Source of the DNA: Streptomyces sp. NBS 14/10
Lineage (GTDB): Bacteria; Actinomycetota; Actinomycetes; Streptomycetales; Streptomycetaceae
Assembly (NCBI RefSeq): GCF_002224125.1
Contig: NZ_NCSM01000014.1
Span: forward strand, 116,779 to 180,778
DNA: 64,000 nt
Reading direction: 5' to 3'
Made by a program: the position numbers and the translations under genes. A model generated the notes under the pieces. The model worked only from the letters and a program-made list of their open reading frames with translations. It had not been told where the DNA came from and ran no database searches. Positions 1-8,016 of the stretch are shown one piece after another. Every line of letters starts with the position of its first letter. The first letter of the stretch is position 1.

Positions 1-301
1 GCGCGCTCAGCAGCAGCCCGGCGACGGCGGTGAGCGCGACGAGGCTGGCCGGGCGCAGCACCCGCCGCTGGCCGTGCCGGTCCACCAGCCGGGAGATCTG
101 AGGGCCCAGCGCCGCCGAAGAGATCGAGAGCGCGGCCGACACCGCGCCCGCCAGTCCGTACCGGCCGGTGAGCTCGGAGATCATCGTGACCACGCCGATG
201 GCGGTCATCGACATCGTCAGCCGGCCGGGGAACCCCGCGGCGGCGAAGCCTTTGGTGCCGGGGGCGGCGAATATCGCGCGATAGGGGCCGGGGCTGGACA
301 A
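1..301 (-). CDS. MFS transporter, N-terminal part (runs off the window)
   Basis: The first 100 residues of a major facilitator superfamily permease are visible; the rest lies beyond position 1. I place the start at a TTG codon (299-301), because a GGAG Shine-Dalgarno lies 8 bases before it and no ATG fits. The visible part has a first hydrophobic helix, a second stretch (LAGAVSAALSISSAALG) and the motif PQISRLVDRHGQRRVLRPAS, which matches the charged cytoplasmic loop between helices 2 and 3 typical of MFS carriers. The substrate cannot be told from this part. It is transcribed divergently from the ferrochelatase gene. Confidence 0.75.
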   Translation of the reverse strand, partial: MSSPGPYRAIFAAPGTKGFAAAGFPGRLTMSMTAIGVVTMISELTGRYGLAGAVSAALSISSAALGPQISRLVDRHGQRRVLRPASLVALTAVAGLLLSA

Positions 302-330
302 GGGAGGGCTCCGCGGTGGGCAAGTTCTGG

Positions 331-357
331 CAGGGGTGCCAGGGGTGACAGGGGTGA
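331..357. repeat. Three tandem 9-bp repeats (CAGGGGTGM)
   Basis: Three head-to-tail copies of CAGGGGTGC/A lie in the divergent promoter region between the MFS transporter and the ferrochelatase gene. They could be a slippage array or part of a regulator site; nothing else supports a function. Confidence 0.6.
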
Positions 358-483
358 TGAGCAGGTGAGCGGTTAAGCGGTCAATCCGGTAAGGAACGTA
401 GGCGCCGAGACAGATTACGGCCATCCACAGGGCCGCGCAGGTCTATTTCCCGCCCGTCAGTGCCGGGTGGCAGGATCGGGGAC

Positions 484-1638
484 ATGCCGGAACAGCCAGC
501 CCAGCCATCCCCCGCTCGATCTTCCGCTCCGTACGACGCGCTGCTGCTGCTCTCCTTCGGCGGCCCGGAGGGCCCCGAGGACGTGGTGCCGTTCCTGGAG
601 AACGTGACGCGCGGCCGCGGCATCCCGCGGGAGCGGCTGAAGGAGGTGGGCCGGCATTACTTCCTCTTCGGCGGCGTCAGCCCGATCAACGAGCAGAACC
701 GCGAGCTGCTGCAGGCGCTGCGCAAGGACTTCGCCGAGCACGGCCTCGACCTGCCGGTCTACTGGGGCAACCGCAACTGGGCGCCCTATCTGACCGACAC
801 CCTGCGCGAGATGGCCGCCGACGGCCGCCGCCGCGTGCTGGTGCTGGCCACCAGCGCGTACGCCTCGTACTCCGGCTGCCGCCAGTACCGCGAGAACCTT
901 GCCGACGCGCTGGCCGCGCTCGAGGCGGAGGGCCTGGAGCCGCCGCGCGTCGACAAGCTGCGGCACTACTTCAACCACCCCGGCTTCGTCCGGCCCATGG
1001 TCGACGCGACGCTCGCCGCGCTGGCCGAGCTGCCCGAGGCCGTACGCGCCGGGGCGCACCTCGCCTTCACCACGCACTCCATCCCGACCGCCTCCGCCGA
1101 CACCTCCGGCCCGCCCCAGGGCCATGGGGACGGCGGCGCGTATGTCGCCCAGCACCTGGACGTGGCCCGGCTGATCGCCGACGCGGTGCGCGAGGAGACC
1201 GGCGTGGAGCACCCCTGGCGCCTCGTCTACCAGTCGCGCAGCGGCGCCCCGCACATCCCGTGGCTGGAGCCGGACATCTGCGACCACCTGGAGGAGCTGC
1301 ACGGCGCGGGCGCTCCCGCCGCCGTGATGGTCCCGATCGGCTTCGTCTCGGACCACATGGAGGTCAAGTACGACCTCGACACGGAGGCGGCGGCCAAGGC
1401 CGAGGAGCTGGGGCTGCCGGTCGCGCGCGCCTCGACGGTGGGCGCGGACCCGCGCTTCGCGGCCGCGGTGCGCGATCTGGTCCTGGAGCGCGCGGCCGCC
1501 GAGCGCTTCGCCGCCGGCCAGGAGGCGGCCGCGCCGACGCGCTGCGCGCTGGGCGCGCTCGGCCCGAGCCACGACCTCTGCCCGGCGGGCTGCTGCCCGG
1601 CCCGGGCGCCGCGGCCCGCCGCCGCGGGCGAGGACTGA
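484..1638 (+). CDS. hemH: Ferrochelatase (coproporphyrin ferrochelatase type)
   Basis: 384 aa. It inserts Fe2+ into a porphyrin; in actinobacteria the substrate is coproporphyrin III (family knowledge; the enzyme is also named CpfC). Visible motifs are the N-terminal [20 protein letters not shown], the metal-site His in [10 protein letters not shown] and the catalytic Glu in [16 protein letters not shown]. One mid-protein Cys (SGCRQY) and a C-terminal Cys cluster ([19 protein letters not shown]) fit the [2Fe-2S] ligands of actinobacterial ferrochelatases. An in-frame GTG lies 24 bases upstream, but ATG 484 follows a purine-rich GGATCGGGG and gives the usual N-terminus. The enzyme is cytoplasmic. 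The next gene is 217 bp downstream, so it is probably monocistronic. Confidence 0.95.
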   Translation: MPEQPAQPSPARSSAPYDALLLLSFGGPEGPEDVVPFLENVTRGRGIPRERLKEVGRHYFLFGGVSPINEQNRELLQALRKDFAEHGLDLPVYWGNRNWAPYLTDTLREMAADGRRRVLVLATSAYASYSGCRQYRENLADALAALEAEGLEPPRVDKLRHYFNHPGFVRPMVDATLAALAELPEAVRAGAHLAFTTHSIPTASADTSGPPQGHGDGGAYVAQHLDVARLIADAVREETGVEHPWRLVYQSRSGAPHIPWLEPDICDHLEELHGAGAPAAVMVPIGFVSDHMEVKYDLDTEAAAKAEELGLPVARASTVGADPRFAAAVRDLVLERAAAERFAAGQEAAAPTRCALGALGPSHDLCPAGCCPARAPRPAAAGED

Positions 1639-1715
1639 GCGCACGACCGCACCGCCGCACCGCCCGGGAGCCGAGCCTCGACCACCGGCCCGTCAACGTC
1701 GTGGCGAGCGTGTCC

Positions 1716-1803
1716 TGGCGCGCTGTGCGGGCTGGACTGAGGAGCCGCGCAGCGACGAAGGAGCGAGCAGAGACGAGGGAAGCCCGCACATTGAAGCGCG
1801 CCA
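1716..1803. repeat. Long interrupted inverted repeat upstream of the IMPase gene
   Basis: Two arms pair in order: 1716-1723 with 1796-1803 (8 bp, TGGCGCGC) and 1725-1733 with 1781-1789 (9 bp, GTGCGGGCT). They enclose a 47-nt purine-rich apical region with repeated GAGC/GACGA motifs. In RNA this would be a long stem with one asymmetric bulge, ending 42 bases before the ribosome binding site of the next gene. It could be a terminator for hemH, a structured leader or a dispersed repeat; there is no T tract. Confidence 0.5.
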
Positions 1804-1855
1804 AGATTGAGCGGGGGACACAGTGCCGTCCGTCCGCATGCCTTTAAGGAGCACG

Positions 1856-2674
1856 ATGACCGACCCGCTCACGACCGAACTCCTCGACGTCGCCCTGGAG
1901 GCCGCCCGCCGGGCGGGAAACCTGCTCCGTGACGGCCGCCCGGCCGACCTCGGCGTGGCCGCCACCAAGACCAGCCCCATCGACGTGGTCACCGAGATGG
2001 ACCTGGCCGCCGAGAAGCTGATCACGGACTTCCTCTCCGACCGCCGCCCCGCCGACGGCGTGCTGGGGGAGGAGGGCGCGAGCACCGAGGGCAGCAGCGG
2101 GGTGCGCTGGGTGATCGACCCGCTCGACGGCACGGTCAACTACCTCTACGGCCTGCCGGCCTGGGCGGTGAGCATCGCCGCCGAGCGGGACGGCGAGGCG
2201 GTCGTGGGCGTGGTGACGGCCCCGATGCGCCGCGAGACGTACCACGCGGTGCTCGGCGGCGGTGCGTACCTCGTAGCCGAGGGGCAGGAGCGGGGGGAGC
2301 GGATGCGCTGCCGTCCCGCGCCCGTGCTGGATCAGGCGCTCGTGGGCACCGGCTTCGGCTACCGCACCGAGCGGCGCGTCGGCCAGGCCGAGGTGGTCCG
2401 CTCCCTGGTGCCCAAGGTGCGCGACATCCGGCGGGGCGGATCGGCGGCCATCGATCTGTGCGATGTGGCGTGCGGCCGGCTCAACGGCTACTACGAGCGC
2501 GGGCTGAACCCGTGGGACTACGCGGCCGGTGCGCTGATAGCCCGCGAGGCGGGCGCGCTGACCGGTGGGCGGCCGGGGATCGCGGCCTCGGGCGAGCTCA
2601 TCATCGCCGCGCCCCCGGGCCTCTTCGAGCCGCTGCAGGGGCTCCTGGAGGACCTGGGCGCCTGGCACGACTGA
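1856..2674 (+). CDS. Inositol monophosphatase family protein (SuhB-like)
   Basis: 272 aa, a Mg2+-dependent, Li+-sensitive-fold phosphatase. It has GEEG (residues 71-74), the metal-binding motif WVIDPLDGTVNYLYG (DPLDGT at 88-93) and the C-terminal NPWDYAAGALIAREAG, which together define the family. The likely substrate is inositol-1-phosphate or a related sugar phosphate; the family also includes fructose-1,6-bisphosphatase and PAP phosphatase, so specificity is open. A GTG start at 1823 is in frame, but ATG 1856 follows AAGGAG at ideal spacing. Its neighbours match those of mycobacterial suhB (Rv2701c), from memory. Confidence 0.9.
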   Translation: MTDPLTTELLDVALEAARRAGNLLRDGRPADLGVAATKTSPIDVVTEMDLAAEKLITDFLSDRRPADGVLGEEGASTEGSSGVRWVIDPLDGTVNYLYGLPAWAVSIAAERDGEAVVGVVTAPMRRETYHAVLGGGAYLVAEGQERGERMRCRPAPVLDQALVGTGFGYRTERRVGQAEVVRSLVPKVRDIRRGGSAAIDLCDVACGRLNGYYERGLNPWDYAAGALIAREAGALTGGRPGIAASGELIIAAPPGLFEPLQGLLEDLGAWHD

Positions 2675-2750
2675 CCCTGTGACCACCCGTACGCCCGTAC
2701 GCCCTGCCGTACGGGCGGCAGCCCCGTTGAACGCGGTCTGAACGCAGCAC

Positions 2751-2784
2751 GACGCCCCGGTGCCGCAAGGGCAGCCGGGGCGTC
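2751..2784. terminator. Hairpin terminator between convergent genes
   Basis: GACGCCCCGG (2751-2760) pairs perfectly with CCGGGGCGTC (2775-2784) across a 14-nt loop. It lies between the convergent IMPase gene and the small gene at 2821-2991 and could serve both. No T tract is present, which is common for Streptomyces terminators. Confidence 0.65.
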
Positions 2785-2820
2785 ACGGAGTTGCTGAGCG
2801 CGGGTGCCGGGGGATCGCCG

Positions 2821-2991
2821 TCAGGCGATCGCGCCGACCTCCACGCCGTGCTCGGCGGCAAGCCGACGCAGGTCTTCGAGCTCCGACAGCTCGACATCGG
2901 CAAGGTAGTCGTCGCCCGTCTCACGGGCGCGAGTGAGATCGGACTGGGTGGTCTCTATACGCTGCAGAATGCCTGCGGTGAACGCGTCCAT
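2821..2991 (-). CDS. Small hypothetical protein (56 aa)
   Basis: Starts MDAFTAGILQ and is acidic and probably all-helical, with heptad-like spacing (IETTQSDLTRARETGDDYLADVELSELEDLRRLAAEHGVEV). ATG 2991 follows GAGGGGG with good spacing, which supports a true gene inside a longer open frame. No domain was recognised. Conserved small ORFs of this type occur between the IMPase gene and cutRS in Streptomyces (from memory). It is divergent from cutR, so the two may share a control region. Confidence 0.7.
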   Translation of the reverse strand: MDAFTAGILQRIETTQSDLTRARETGDDYLADVELSELEDLRRLAAEHGVEVGAIA

Positions 2992-3317
2992 GTGCGCCCC
3001 CTCATCGTGGGTCGGTGGCACGGGGGTGTGCCGGGGCGGGACGATCACGTGCGTGGTCCCTGCTGGTGACAGAGATGCTTGTGGGATGCCACATACAGGG
3101 CGTGATCGGGGTGTGCAGTCGTCCTCCCCATCGCTCTGTGAGGGGAAACCTCCGCACAAAAAGAATCTTGAGCAGACCCTTCCGGATCCCCCTTACCGCC
3201 GGTTTATGAGCCTTCGAGGCAGGATGGAGGCGCCGGGCGCCGATCGAGTCCGGCCGGATCGAGCCCGCCGGGCACTCCATGACGCCCGTAAGGCACCCAA
3301 GGGAAGGACCCACGAAC
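2992..3317. other. Intergenic control region between the 56-aa gene and cutR
   Basis: 326 bp without a supported gene. It should hold the divergent promoters of the small gene and cutR. One imperfect palindrome is seen at 3137-3158 (TGTG, GAGG/CCTC, CACA), followed by an A/T-rich stretch. Open frames crossing it have no ribosome binding site and no recognisable product. Confidence 0.5.
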
Positions 3318-3971
3318 GTGCGTGTACTCGTCGTCGAGGACGAGCAGCTGCTCGCCGATGCGGTGGCCACCGGACTGCGCCGGGAGGCCATGGCCGTCGA
3401 CGTCGTGTACGACGGGGCCGCCGCCTTGGAGCGCATCGCGGTCAACGACTACGACGTGGTCGTCCTCGACCGGGACCTTCCGCTGGTCCACGGCGACGAT
3501 GTGTGCCGCAAGCTCGTCGAGCTCGGCATGCCCACCCGGGTGCTGATGCTGACCGCCTCCGGCGACGTCAGCGACCGCGTCGAGGGGCTGGAGATCGGCG
3601 CGGACGACTATCTGCCCAAGCCCTTCGCCTTCAGCGAGCTGATCGCCCGCGTACGGGCGCTCGGCCGCCGCACCACGGTCGCCCTGCCGCCGGTGCTGGA
3701 GCGCTCCGGGATCAAGCTGGACCCCAACCGCCGTGAGGTCTTCCGGGACGGCCGGGAGGTCCAGCTGGCGCCCAAGGAGTTCGCGGTGCTCGAGGTGCTG
3801 ATGCGCAGCGAGGGCGCCGTCGTCTCCGCCGAGCAGCTGCTGGAGAAGGCGTGGGACGAGAACACCGACCCGTTCACCAACGTGGTCCGGGTCACCGTCA
3901 TGACGCTGCGCCGCAAGCTCGGCGAACCCGCGGTGATCGTCACGGTGCCCGGCTCCGGCTACCGGATCTGA
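3318..3971 (+). CDS. cutR: Two-component response regulator CutR
   Basis: 217 aa, OmpR/PhoB class. The receiver domain has the acidic pair E7/D8, phospho-acceptor Asp51 (VVVLDRDLP) and conserved Lys101 (DDYLPKPF). The C-terminal winged helix spans about 125-217 and ends ...LRRKLGEPAVIVTVPGSGYRI. GTG 3318 is the start: AAGGA lies 9 bases before it and the protein then begins exactly at the receiver fold. The kinase CutS follows after 6 bp, so they form an operon. CutRS was named from Streptomyces lividans copper-resistance and antibiotic-repression work; later work links it to secretion/disulfide stress (recalled, not derived here). Confidence 0.9.
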   Translation: MRVLVVEDEQLLADAVATGLRREAMAVDVVYDGAAALERIAVNDYDVVVLDRDLPLVHGDDVCRKLVELGMPTRVLMLTASGDVSDRVEGLEIGADDYLPKPFAFSELIARVRALGRRTTVALPPVLERSGIKLDPNRREVFRDGREVQLAPKEFAVLEVLMRSEGAVVSAEQLLEKAWDENTDPFTNVVRVTVMTLRRKLGEPAVIVTVPGSGYRI

Positions 3972-3977
3972 TCGGGC

Positions 3978-5222
3978 ATGGCCACGACCCCGATTCCGCC
4001 CACCGCACCACCCAAGCCCAGCTGGGACCCGCGGCCGGCGGCGAGCCCGCGTCCCTGGCTGCGGCCCACGATCCGGATACGGCTGACCCTGCTGTACGGC
4101 GGGATGTTCCTGATCGCCGGCGTGGTGCTGCTGACGATCATCTACCTGCTGGCGGCGGACGTCCTGCAGGGGAGCAGCAAGCTCCCGTTCCAGATCGTCA
4201 AGATGGACTACAGCCTCACCGACCCCACCTGTGAGCTGCCCAGCCAGTCCAGCACCACGCTGTTCAACCAGGCGGTGGCGAATTGCATGAACCACCAGCG
4301 CGCCCTCGCCCTCGACGCCCTGCTGCGCCGGTCGCTGCTGGCGCTGCTTGGCCTGGCCGTGGTGGCCTTCGCGTTCGGCTACGCCATGGCCGGGCGGGTG
4401 CTCTCGCCGCTCGGCCGGATCACCCGCACCGCGCGCCAGGTGGCGGGTTCGGACCTGTCCCGGCGGATCAAGCTGGACGGCCCGGACGACGAGCTGAAGG
4501 AGCTGGCCGACACCTTCGACGAGATGCTGGAGCGCCTGGACCGCGCGTTCACCGCCCAGCAGCGGTTCGTGGCCAACGCCTCGCATGAGCTGCGCACCCC
4601 GCTGGCGATCAACCGGACCCTGCTGGAGGTGCAGCTCTCCGATCCGCAGGCGTCCCCTGACCTGGCCCAGCTCGGCAAGACGCTGCTGGCCACCAACGAG
4701 CGCAGCGAGCAGCTGGTGGAGGGTCTTTTGCTGCTCGCCCGCAGCGACAACGAGATCGTCGACCGCAAGCCCGTGGACCTCGCCGAGGTCGCCTCCCAGG
4801 CGCTGGAGCAGGTCCGTACGGAGGCGCAGGACAAGGGCGTGGCGGTGCGCGGGGTGCGGCAGTCCGCGGTGGTCCAGGGCAATGGCGTGCTGCTGGAGCG
4901 GATCGCGCTGAACCTCATCCAGAACGCGGTGCGGTACAACATTCCTCAGGGCGGTTGGGTCGAGGTGACCACGGAGGTGCAGGAGGGGGCGGGACAGGCG
5001 GTGCTGGTGGTGGCGAATACCGGGCCGGTGGTCCCCGCGTATGAGCTGGACAACATCTTCGAGCCCTTCCGCAGGCTGCGCACCGAGCGCACGGGCAGCG
5101 ACAAGGGCGTCGGGCTCGGCCTGTCGATCGCCCGCTCCGTGGCCCGCGCGCACGGCGGTCGGATCACCGCCGAGCCGAGGGACGGCGGCGGCCTGGTGAT
5201 GCGGGTCGTGCTCCCGGTCTGA
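3978..5222 (+). CDS. cutS: Two-component sensor histidine kinase CutS
   Basis: 414 aa membrane kinase. It has a proline-rich N-terminus, TM1 at about 37-59, a short extracellular sensor (about 60-115), TM2 at about 118-138, a HAMP linker, HisKA with phospho-acceptor His203 (NASHELRTPLAINR), and an ATPase domain with N-box (ERIALNLIQNAVRYN), G1 (VVANTGPVV) and G2 (GVGLGLSIARSVARAHGG). The sensor region has just two cysteines, Cys85 and Cys103, which could form a disulfide and sense redox state. It starts 6 bp after cutR and is probably co-transcribed. Confidence 0.92.
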   Translation: MATTPIPPTAPPKPSWDPRPAASPRPWLRPTIRIRLTLLYGGMFLIAGVVLLTIIYLLAADVLQGSSKLPFQIVKMDYSLTDPTCELPSQSSTTLFNQAVANCMNHQRALALDALLRRSLLALLGLAVVAFAFGYAMAGRVLSPLGRITRTARQVAGSDLSRRIKLDGPDDELKELADTFDEMLERLDRAFTAQQRFVANASHELRTPLAINRTLLEVQLSDPQASPDLAQLGKTLLATNERSEQLVEGLLLLARSDNEIVDRKPVDLAEVASQALEQVRTEAQDKGVAVRGVRQSAVVQGNGVLLERIALNLIQNAVRYNIPQGGWVEVTTEVQEGAGQAVLVVANTGPVVPAYELDNIFEPFRRLRTERTGSDKGVGLGLSIARSVARAHGGRITAEPRDGGGLVMRVVLPV

Positions 5223-5688
5223 TATTGGCTGGGGCGCCGGGTTGAAGGCACCCCTGGTTGAAGACCGGCTGAGAGCCGGCTGAGGCCGAGGAGAAGTTCC
5301 GGGACGCAGACGTTGCGTTGTTCGCTTTGGGAGGAATTTTGGCGATCCGACCCCCGCCTGTATCCTGTGTGATCGATCACATGGGCGAATTTCAAGCCAT
5401 ATACTCTGTGTGATCGTCACGACTGGTGGAAAGCCGGGAAAGTCCGGGTTTCCGGAGGCCGTGATCACGGGAAGTACACGTGAGGGCGCATGTGAGTGCG
5501 ACATTCGGACCGTGTACGGTCCCGATCGCCATCCAAGCCGATCACCTCTTCAGGGGTGCGGTTGGGTGTCGATTGAGTAACAGACCTTGATGTGAGGCAA
5601 AATCTCCGCCTCGGGTCGGGCACAAGTCCGGCCTCTCACGCGTTACGTGCGCTGGAGACACCGCAGACACCCAGAGGGGGAGAGCGAC
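5223..5688. other. Intergenic region downstream of cutS
   Basis: 466 bp with no supported gene; base composition is clearly lower in GC than the flanking genes between about 5300 and 5440. It holds the palindrome pair listed separately and a further GTGATCAC at about 5461, so it is most likely an extended promoter region for the DUF4193 gene. Confidence 0.5.
5361..5420 (+). promoter_or_regulatory. Palindrome pair with -10-like elements upstream of DUF4193
   Basis: TGTGATCGATCACA at 5368-5381 is a perfect 14-bp palindrome. A near copy, TGTGATCGTCAC, lies at 5409-5420, 41 bp further on (about four helical turns). Each is directly preceded by a -10-like hexamer (TATCCT 5361-5366, TATACT 5400-5405). 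The first contains GTG-N6-CAC, which resembles Crp-type half-site spacing, but the match is not exact enough to name the regulator. Confidence 0.45.
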
Positions 5689-5991
5689 ATGGCAACGGAT
5701 TACGACACCCCACGCAAGACCGACGACGATGTCAACGAGGACAGCATTGAGGAGCTGAAGGCCCGGCGGAACGACAAGTCCGCATCGACGGTCGACGTGG
5801 ATGAGTTCGAACAGGCTGAGGGCTTGGAGCTGCCCGGCGCGGACCTCTCCAACGAGGAGCTGTCCGTTCGGGTCCTGCCCCGCCAGGCCGACGAGTTCAC
5901 CTGCATGAGCTGCTTCCTTGTGCACCACCGCAGCCAGCTGGCCAACGAGACCAAGAACGGCCAGCCGATCTGCCGCGACTGCGCGGCGTAA
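5689..5991 (+). CDS. DUF4193 zinc-ribbon-like protein
   Basis: 100 aa. The N-terminal two thirds is acidic and the C-terminus has two CxxC pairs (Cys72/Cys75 in TCMSCF, Cys95/Cys98 in ICRDC), which look like a four-Cys zinc site. This matches the actinobacteria-specific DUF4193 family (mycobacterial homologue Rv2699c, from memory). Function is unknown; the fold and the acidic tail suggest a small adaptor that could contact RNA polymerase or nucleic acid, which is inference. ATG 5689 follows GAGGGGGAGAG. Confidence 0.85.
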   Translation: MATDYDTPRKTDDDVNEDSIEELKARRNDKSASTVDVDEFEQAEGLELPGADLSNEELSVRVLPRQADEFTCMSCFLVHHRSQLANETKNGQPICRDCAA

Positions 5992-6005
5992 GCCGCGGGT
6001 CCGGC

Positions 6006-6716
6006 GTGGATGCGGAGCACGGCGACGTGACCGAGGCGCACGTCGAGCGAGGCCGGCTGGCCTCGCTCGCGGCCGCTGTCGGCCGAGGTGCCCGTAAGGG
6101 AGGCGAGCGCGCTAGATCGGGGGTCTACGCGGTCGCCGATCGGATCGTCGCGAACGCTCCGCGGATTCCGGTCCGCGACCTCGCCGCGCTGCGCAAGCAG
6201 TTCCCCGGGCTCGGCCCGGAAGAGATCGCGGACAAACTGGTGGCCGGTGCCGCAAACGGCACCTCCACCGTGGGCGCGGGCGTCGGCGCCGCGGCGATGC
6301 TGCCGGCCCCGCCCGCCATGCCCACCGAGCTGGCCGCCGAGATCATCGGCGTCGCCTCGATAGAGATCAAGCTCATCGCCGAGCTCCATGAGGTCTACGG
6401 GGTGCGCGCGCCCGGCACCGGCCGGCAGCGCGCCATCGCCTATCTCGAGTCATGGGCCGAGGAGCGCGGTATCGACGCCGCCGCCGTCCCGGCGAGTGTG
6501 AACGCCGCGCTCGGCGTTCACGCGAAGCGTGAGCTGCGCCAGCAGGTCCTCAAGCGCAGCTTCCGCAATCTGCCGAACCTCGCGCCCTTCATGATCGGCG
6601 CCACCGTGGGCGCCGCGATGAACCGGCGCGACACCAAGAAGCTCGCCCGGAAGATCCGCAAGGATCTGCGCGCCCGGCAGGTGCCCTGGGGCGCGCTGCC
6701 ACCGCTGGAGGCCTGA
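6006..6716 (+). CDS. Hypothetical protein, EcsC-like features
   Basis: 236 aa. A GTG start 14 bp after the DUF4193 stop suggests one operon. The central part (GAANGTSTVGAGVGAAAMLPAPPAMPTELAAEIIGVASIEIKLIAELHEVYG) has Gly/Ala-rich hydrophobic segments followed by an amphipathic helix, loosely like EcsC-family proteins. A second Gly-rich hydrophobic stretch (FMIGATVGAAMNRRD) lies near residue 200, followed by a Lys/Arg-rich tail. This suggests membrane association. The function is not known and the EcsC resemblance is weak. Confidence 0.7.
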   Translation: MDAEHGDVTEAHVERGRLASLAAAVGRGARKGGERARSGVYAVADRIVANAPRIPVRDLAALRKQFPGLGPEEIADKLVAGAANGTSTVGAGVGAAAMLPAPPAMPTELAAEIIGVASIEIKLIAELHEVYGVRAPGTGRQRAIAYLESWAEERGIDAAAVPASVNAALGVHAKRELRQQVLKRSFRNLPNLAPFMIGATVGAAMNRRDTKKLARKIRKDLRARQVPWGALPPLEA

Positions 6717-6742
6717 CCCGCCGAGCGGGTAGGGCCGGGCGG

Positions 6743-7189
6743 CTACTGGGCCCGTACGGCCGAGAGAGCGGCGGACAGGGCCTCGGGGTCGCGGGTCGAG
6801 ACGTAGACGTACGGCGTCGAGTCCTGCGGATCGGTGACCTCCACCCGCAGGGCGGTCGGGATGTAGCTGCGCAGCAGCATGAACGCCCGCGGATCGGCCT
6901 TGTAGGTGCGCCAGGCGGCCGCCTCGTCGCGGTCCAGCACCTCGGCCGTCCCCAGCGCCGACACCGGGATCTTCGCCTCACCGGCGACCAGCGAGCCCGC
7001 CACCACCCGGACCCGCACCGAACCGTAGGCGCTCACCACGACCGCGGCGGCCGCCGCCCCGCCGATCAGCCCGCCGAGCATCGGCAGCGTCCCGAACGGC
7101 AGCAGGATCAGCGCCCCCGCGACCCCGACCAGAAATGCGATGAACCACCATGAACGGGGTGCGGTCAGGCGTTCTTCGTAAGGCTGCAT
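6743..7189 (-). CDS. DUF3093 membrane protein
   Basis: 148 aa. It begins MQPYEERLTAPRSWW, has two closely spaced TM helices at about 15-32 and 35-55, then a soluble beta-rich domain (VRVRVVAGSLVAGEAKIPVSALG ... ADPRAFMLLRSYIPTALRVEV) ending in SxxDPEALSAAL. The pattern is that of actinobacterial DUF3093 (Rv2698-like, from memory), of unknown function. I chose ATG 7189 over an upstream frame because the DUF3093 signature starts there. It is divergent from the thioesterase gene with a 59-bp gap. Confidence 0.85.
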   Translation of the reverse strand: MQPYEERLTAPRSWWFIAFLVGVAGALILLPFGTLPMLGGLIGGAAAAAVVVSAYGSVRVRVVAGSLVAGEAKIPVSALGTAEVLDRDEAAAWRTYKADPRAFMLLRSYIPTALRVEVTDPQDSTPYVYVSTRDPEALSAALSAVRAQ

Positions 7190-7248
7190 GGTCCCAAGCT
7201 TGGCATGGCCGCCGACCGGCGCTTCCCGCGCGGGTAAGGTCAGCCGAT

Positions 7249-7827
7249 GTGAGTGGAGTACAGACCGCGTTGAAGCCGCCGGACGGCGCCAGGGCACCCG
7301 TACGGCACCCCGACGCGCCCGCGCCCGGGGGCGTCCTCGGGGCGCACTACGAGGCGTGCTTCGGCTGCGGCCAGGAGCACGGTCTCGGCCTCGAGACCCG
7401 GGCGGGCGACGGCGTGAGCGTCACGGCCGAGTTCACCGTGCGCACCGGCCACCAGGGCGCGCCGGGCCTGGCCCACGGCGGGGTGCTGACCGCGGCGCTG
7501 GACGAGGCGCTGGGGGCGCTCAACTGGCTCCAGCGGGTCATCGCGGTGACCGGACGGCTGGAGACGGACTTCCTCCGGCCCGTGCCCGTGGGCACCGTGC
7601 TGCACCTGGACGCGCGGGTGACGGCGGTGTACGGGCGCAAGATCTACTGCACGGCCACCGGCCGGATGGGCGGCCCGGACGGCCCGGTCGCGGTGCGGGC
7701 CGACGCGCTCTTCATAGAGGTCAAGGTCGACCACTTCATCAAGAACGGCCGCGCGGAGGAGATCGACGCGGCGCTCGCCGATCCGGACCAGGTCAAGGTC
7801 GCTCGCGCGTTCGAGGTGAACCCGTGA
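7249..7827 (+). CDS. PaaI-family hotdog-fold thioesterase
   Basis: 192 aa. It has CFGCGQEHGLGLE (residues 37-49) and the hotdog helix HGGVLTAALDEALG (76-89), characteristic of PaaI/YbgC-like acyl-CoA thioesterases; the acyl substrate is unknown. GTG 7249 with AAGGT upstream places the start inside the short divergent gap with DUF3093; the longer frame would overlap that gene's start. It lies upstream of dut in the same direction, separated by a 190-bp repeat-containing spacer. Confidence 0.85.
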   Translation: MSGVQTALKPPDGARAPVRHPDAPAPGGVLGAHYEACFGCGQEHGLGLETRAGDGVSVTAEFTVRTGHQGAPGLAHGGVLTAALDEALGALNWLQRVIAVTGRLETDFLRPVPVGTVLHLDARVTAVYGRKIYCTATGRMGGPDGPVAVRADALFIEVKVDHFIKNGRAEEIDAALADPDQVKVARAFEVNP

Positions 7828-7979
7828 GCGACGCATGGCCGACGAAGCGAACAAAAGCACAGGCGAAGGGGAAGGCGTGAGCGACGCACGCGAGGCCGCC
7901 GGGCCGCAGGGGGCTACGAAAGCAGCACTTTGCGCCTCGCGGGCGACAGTGCCCGCGGCGGAGCCGCTGATGTCACGAG

Positions 7980-8006
7980 CAGCCGCTGGCGCGGCGGGGC
8001 GAACGA
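7980..8006 (+). repeat. 27-nt repeat copy directly upstream of dut
   Basis: The 27 nt from 7980 to 8006 (starting CAGCCGCTGGCG, ending GGCGAACGA) recur exactly, in opposite orientation, at 16238-16264. In both places the copy ends a few bases before a GA-rich Shine-Dalgarno and a GTG start. Just upstream, at about 7972, an inverted version of part of the motif (GCCGCTGATGTCAC) also occurs. Confidence 0.7.
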
Positions 8007-8016
8007 AGGGGATGCA

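Noticed and set aside
5368..5381. A classical CRP site
   Set aside because: The half-site spacing is 4 bp rather than the 6 bp of the E. coli consensus, and the Streptomyces Crp motif fits only in part, so no regulator is named.
3204..5504. 766-codon minus-strand open frame across cutR/cutS
   Set aside because: It is the antisense shadow of two well-supported genes; its protein is His/Arg/Gln-rich with no domain, as expected from GC-biased codon use.
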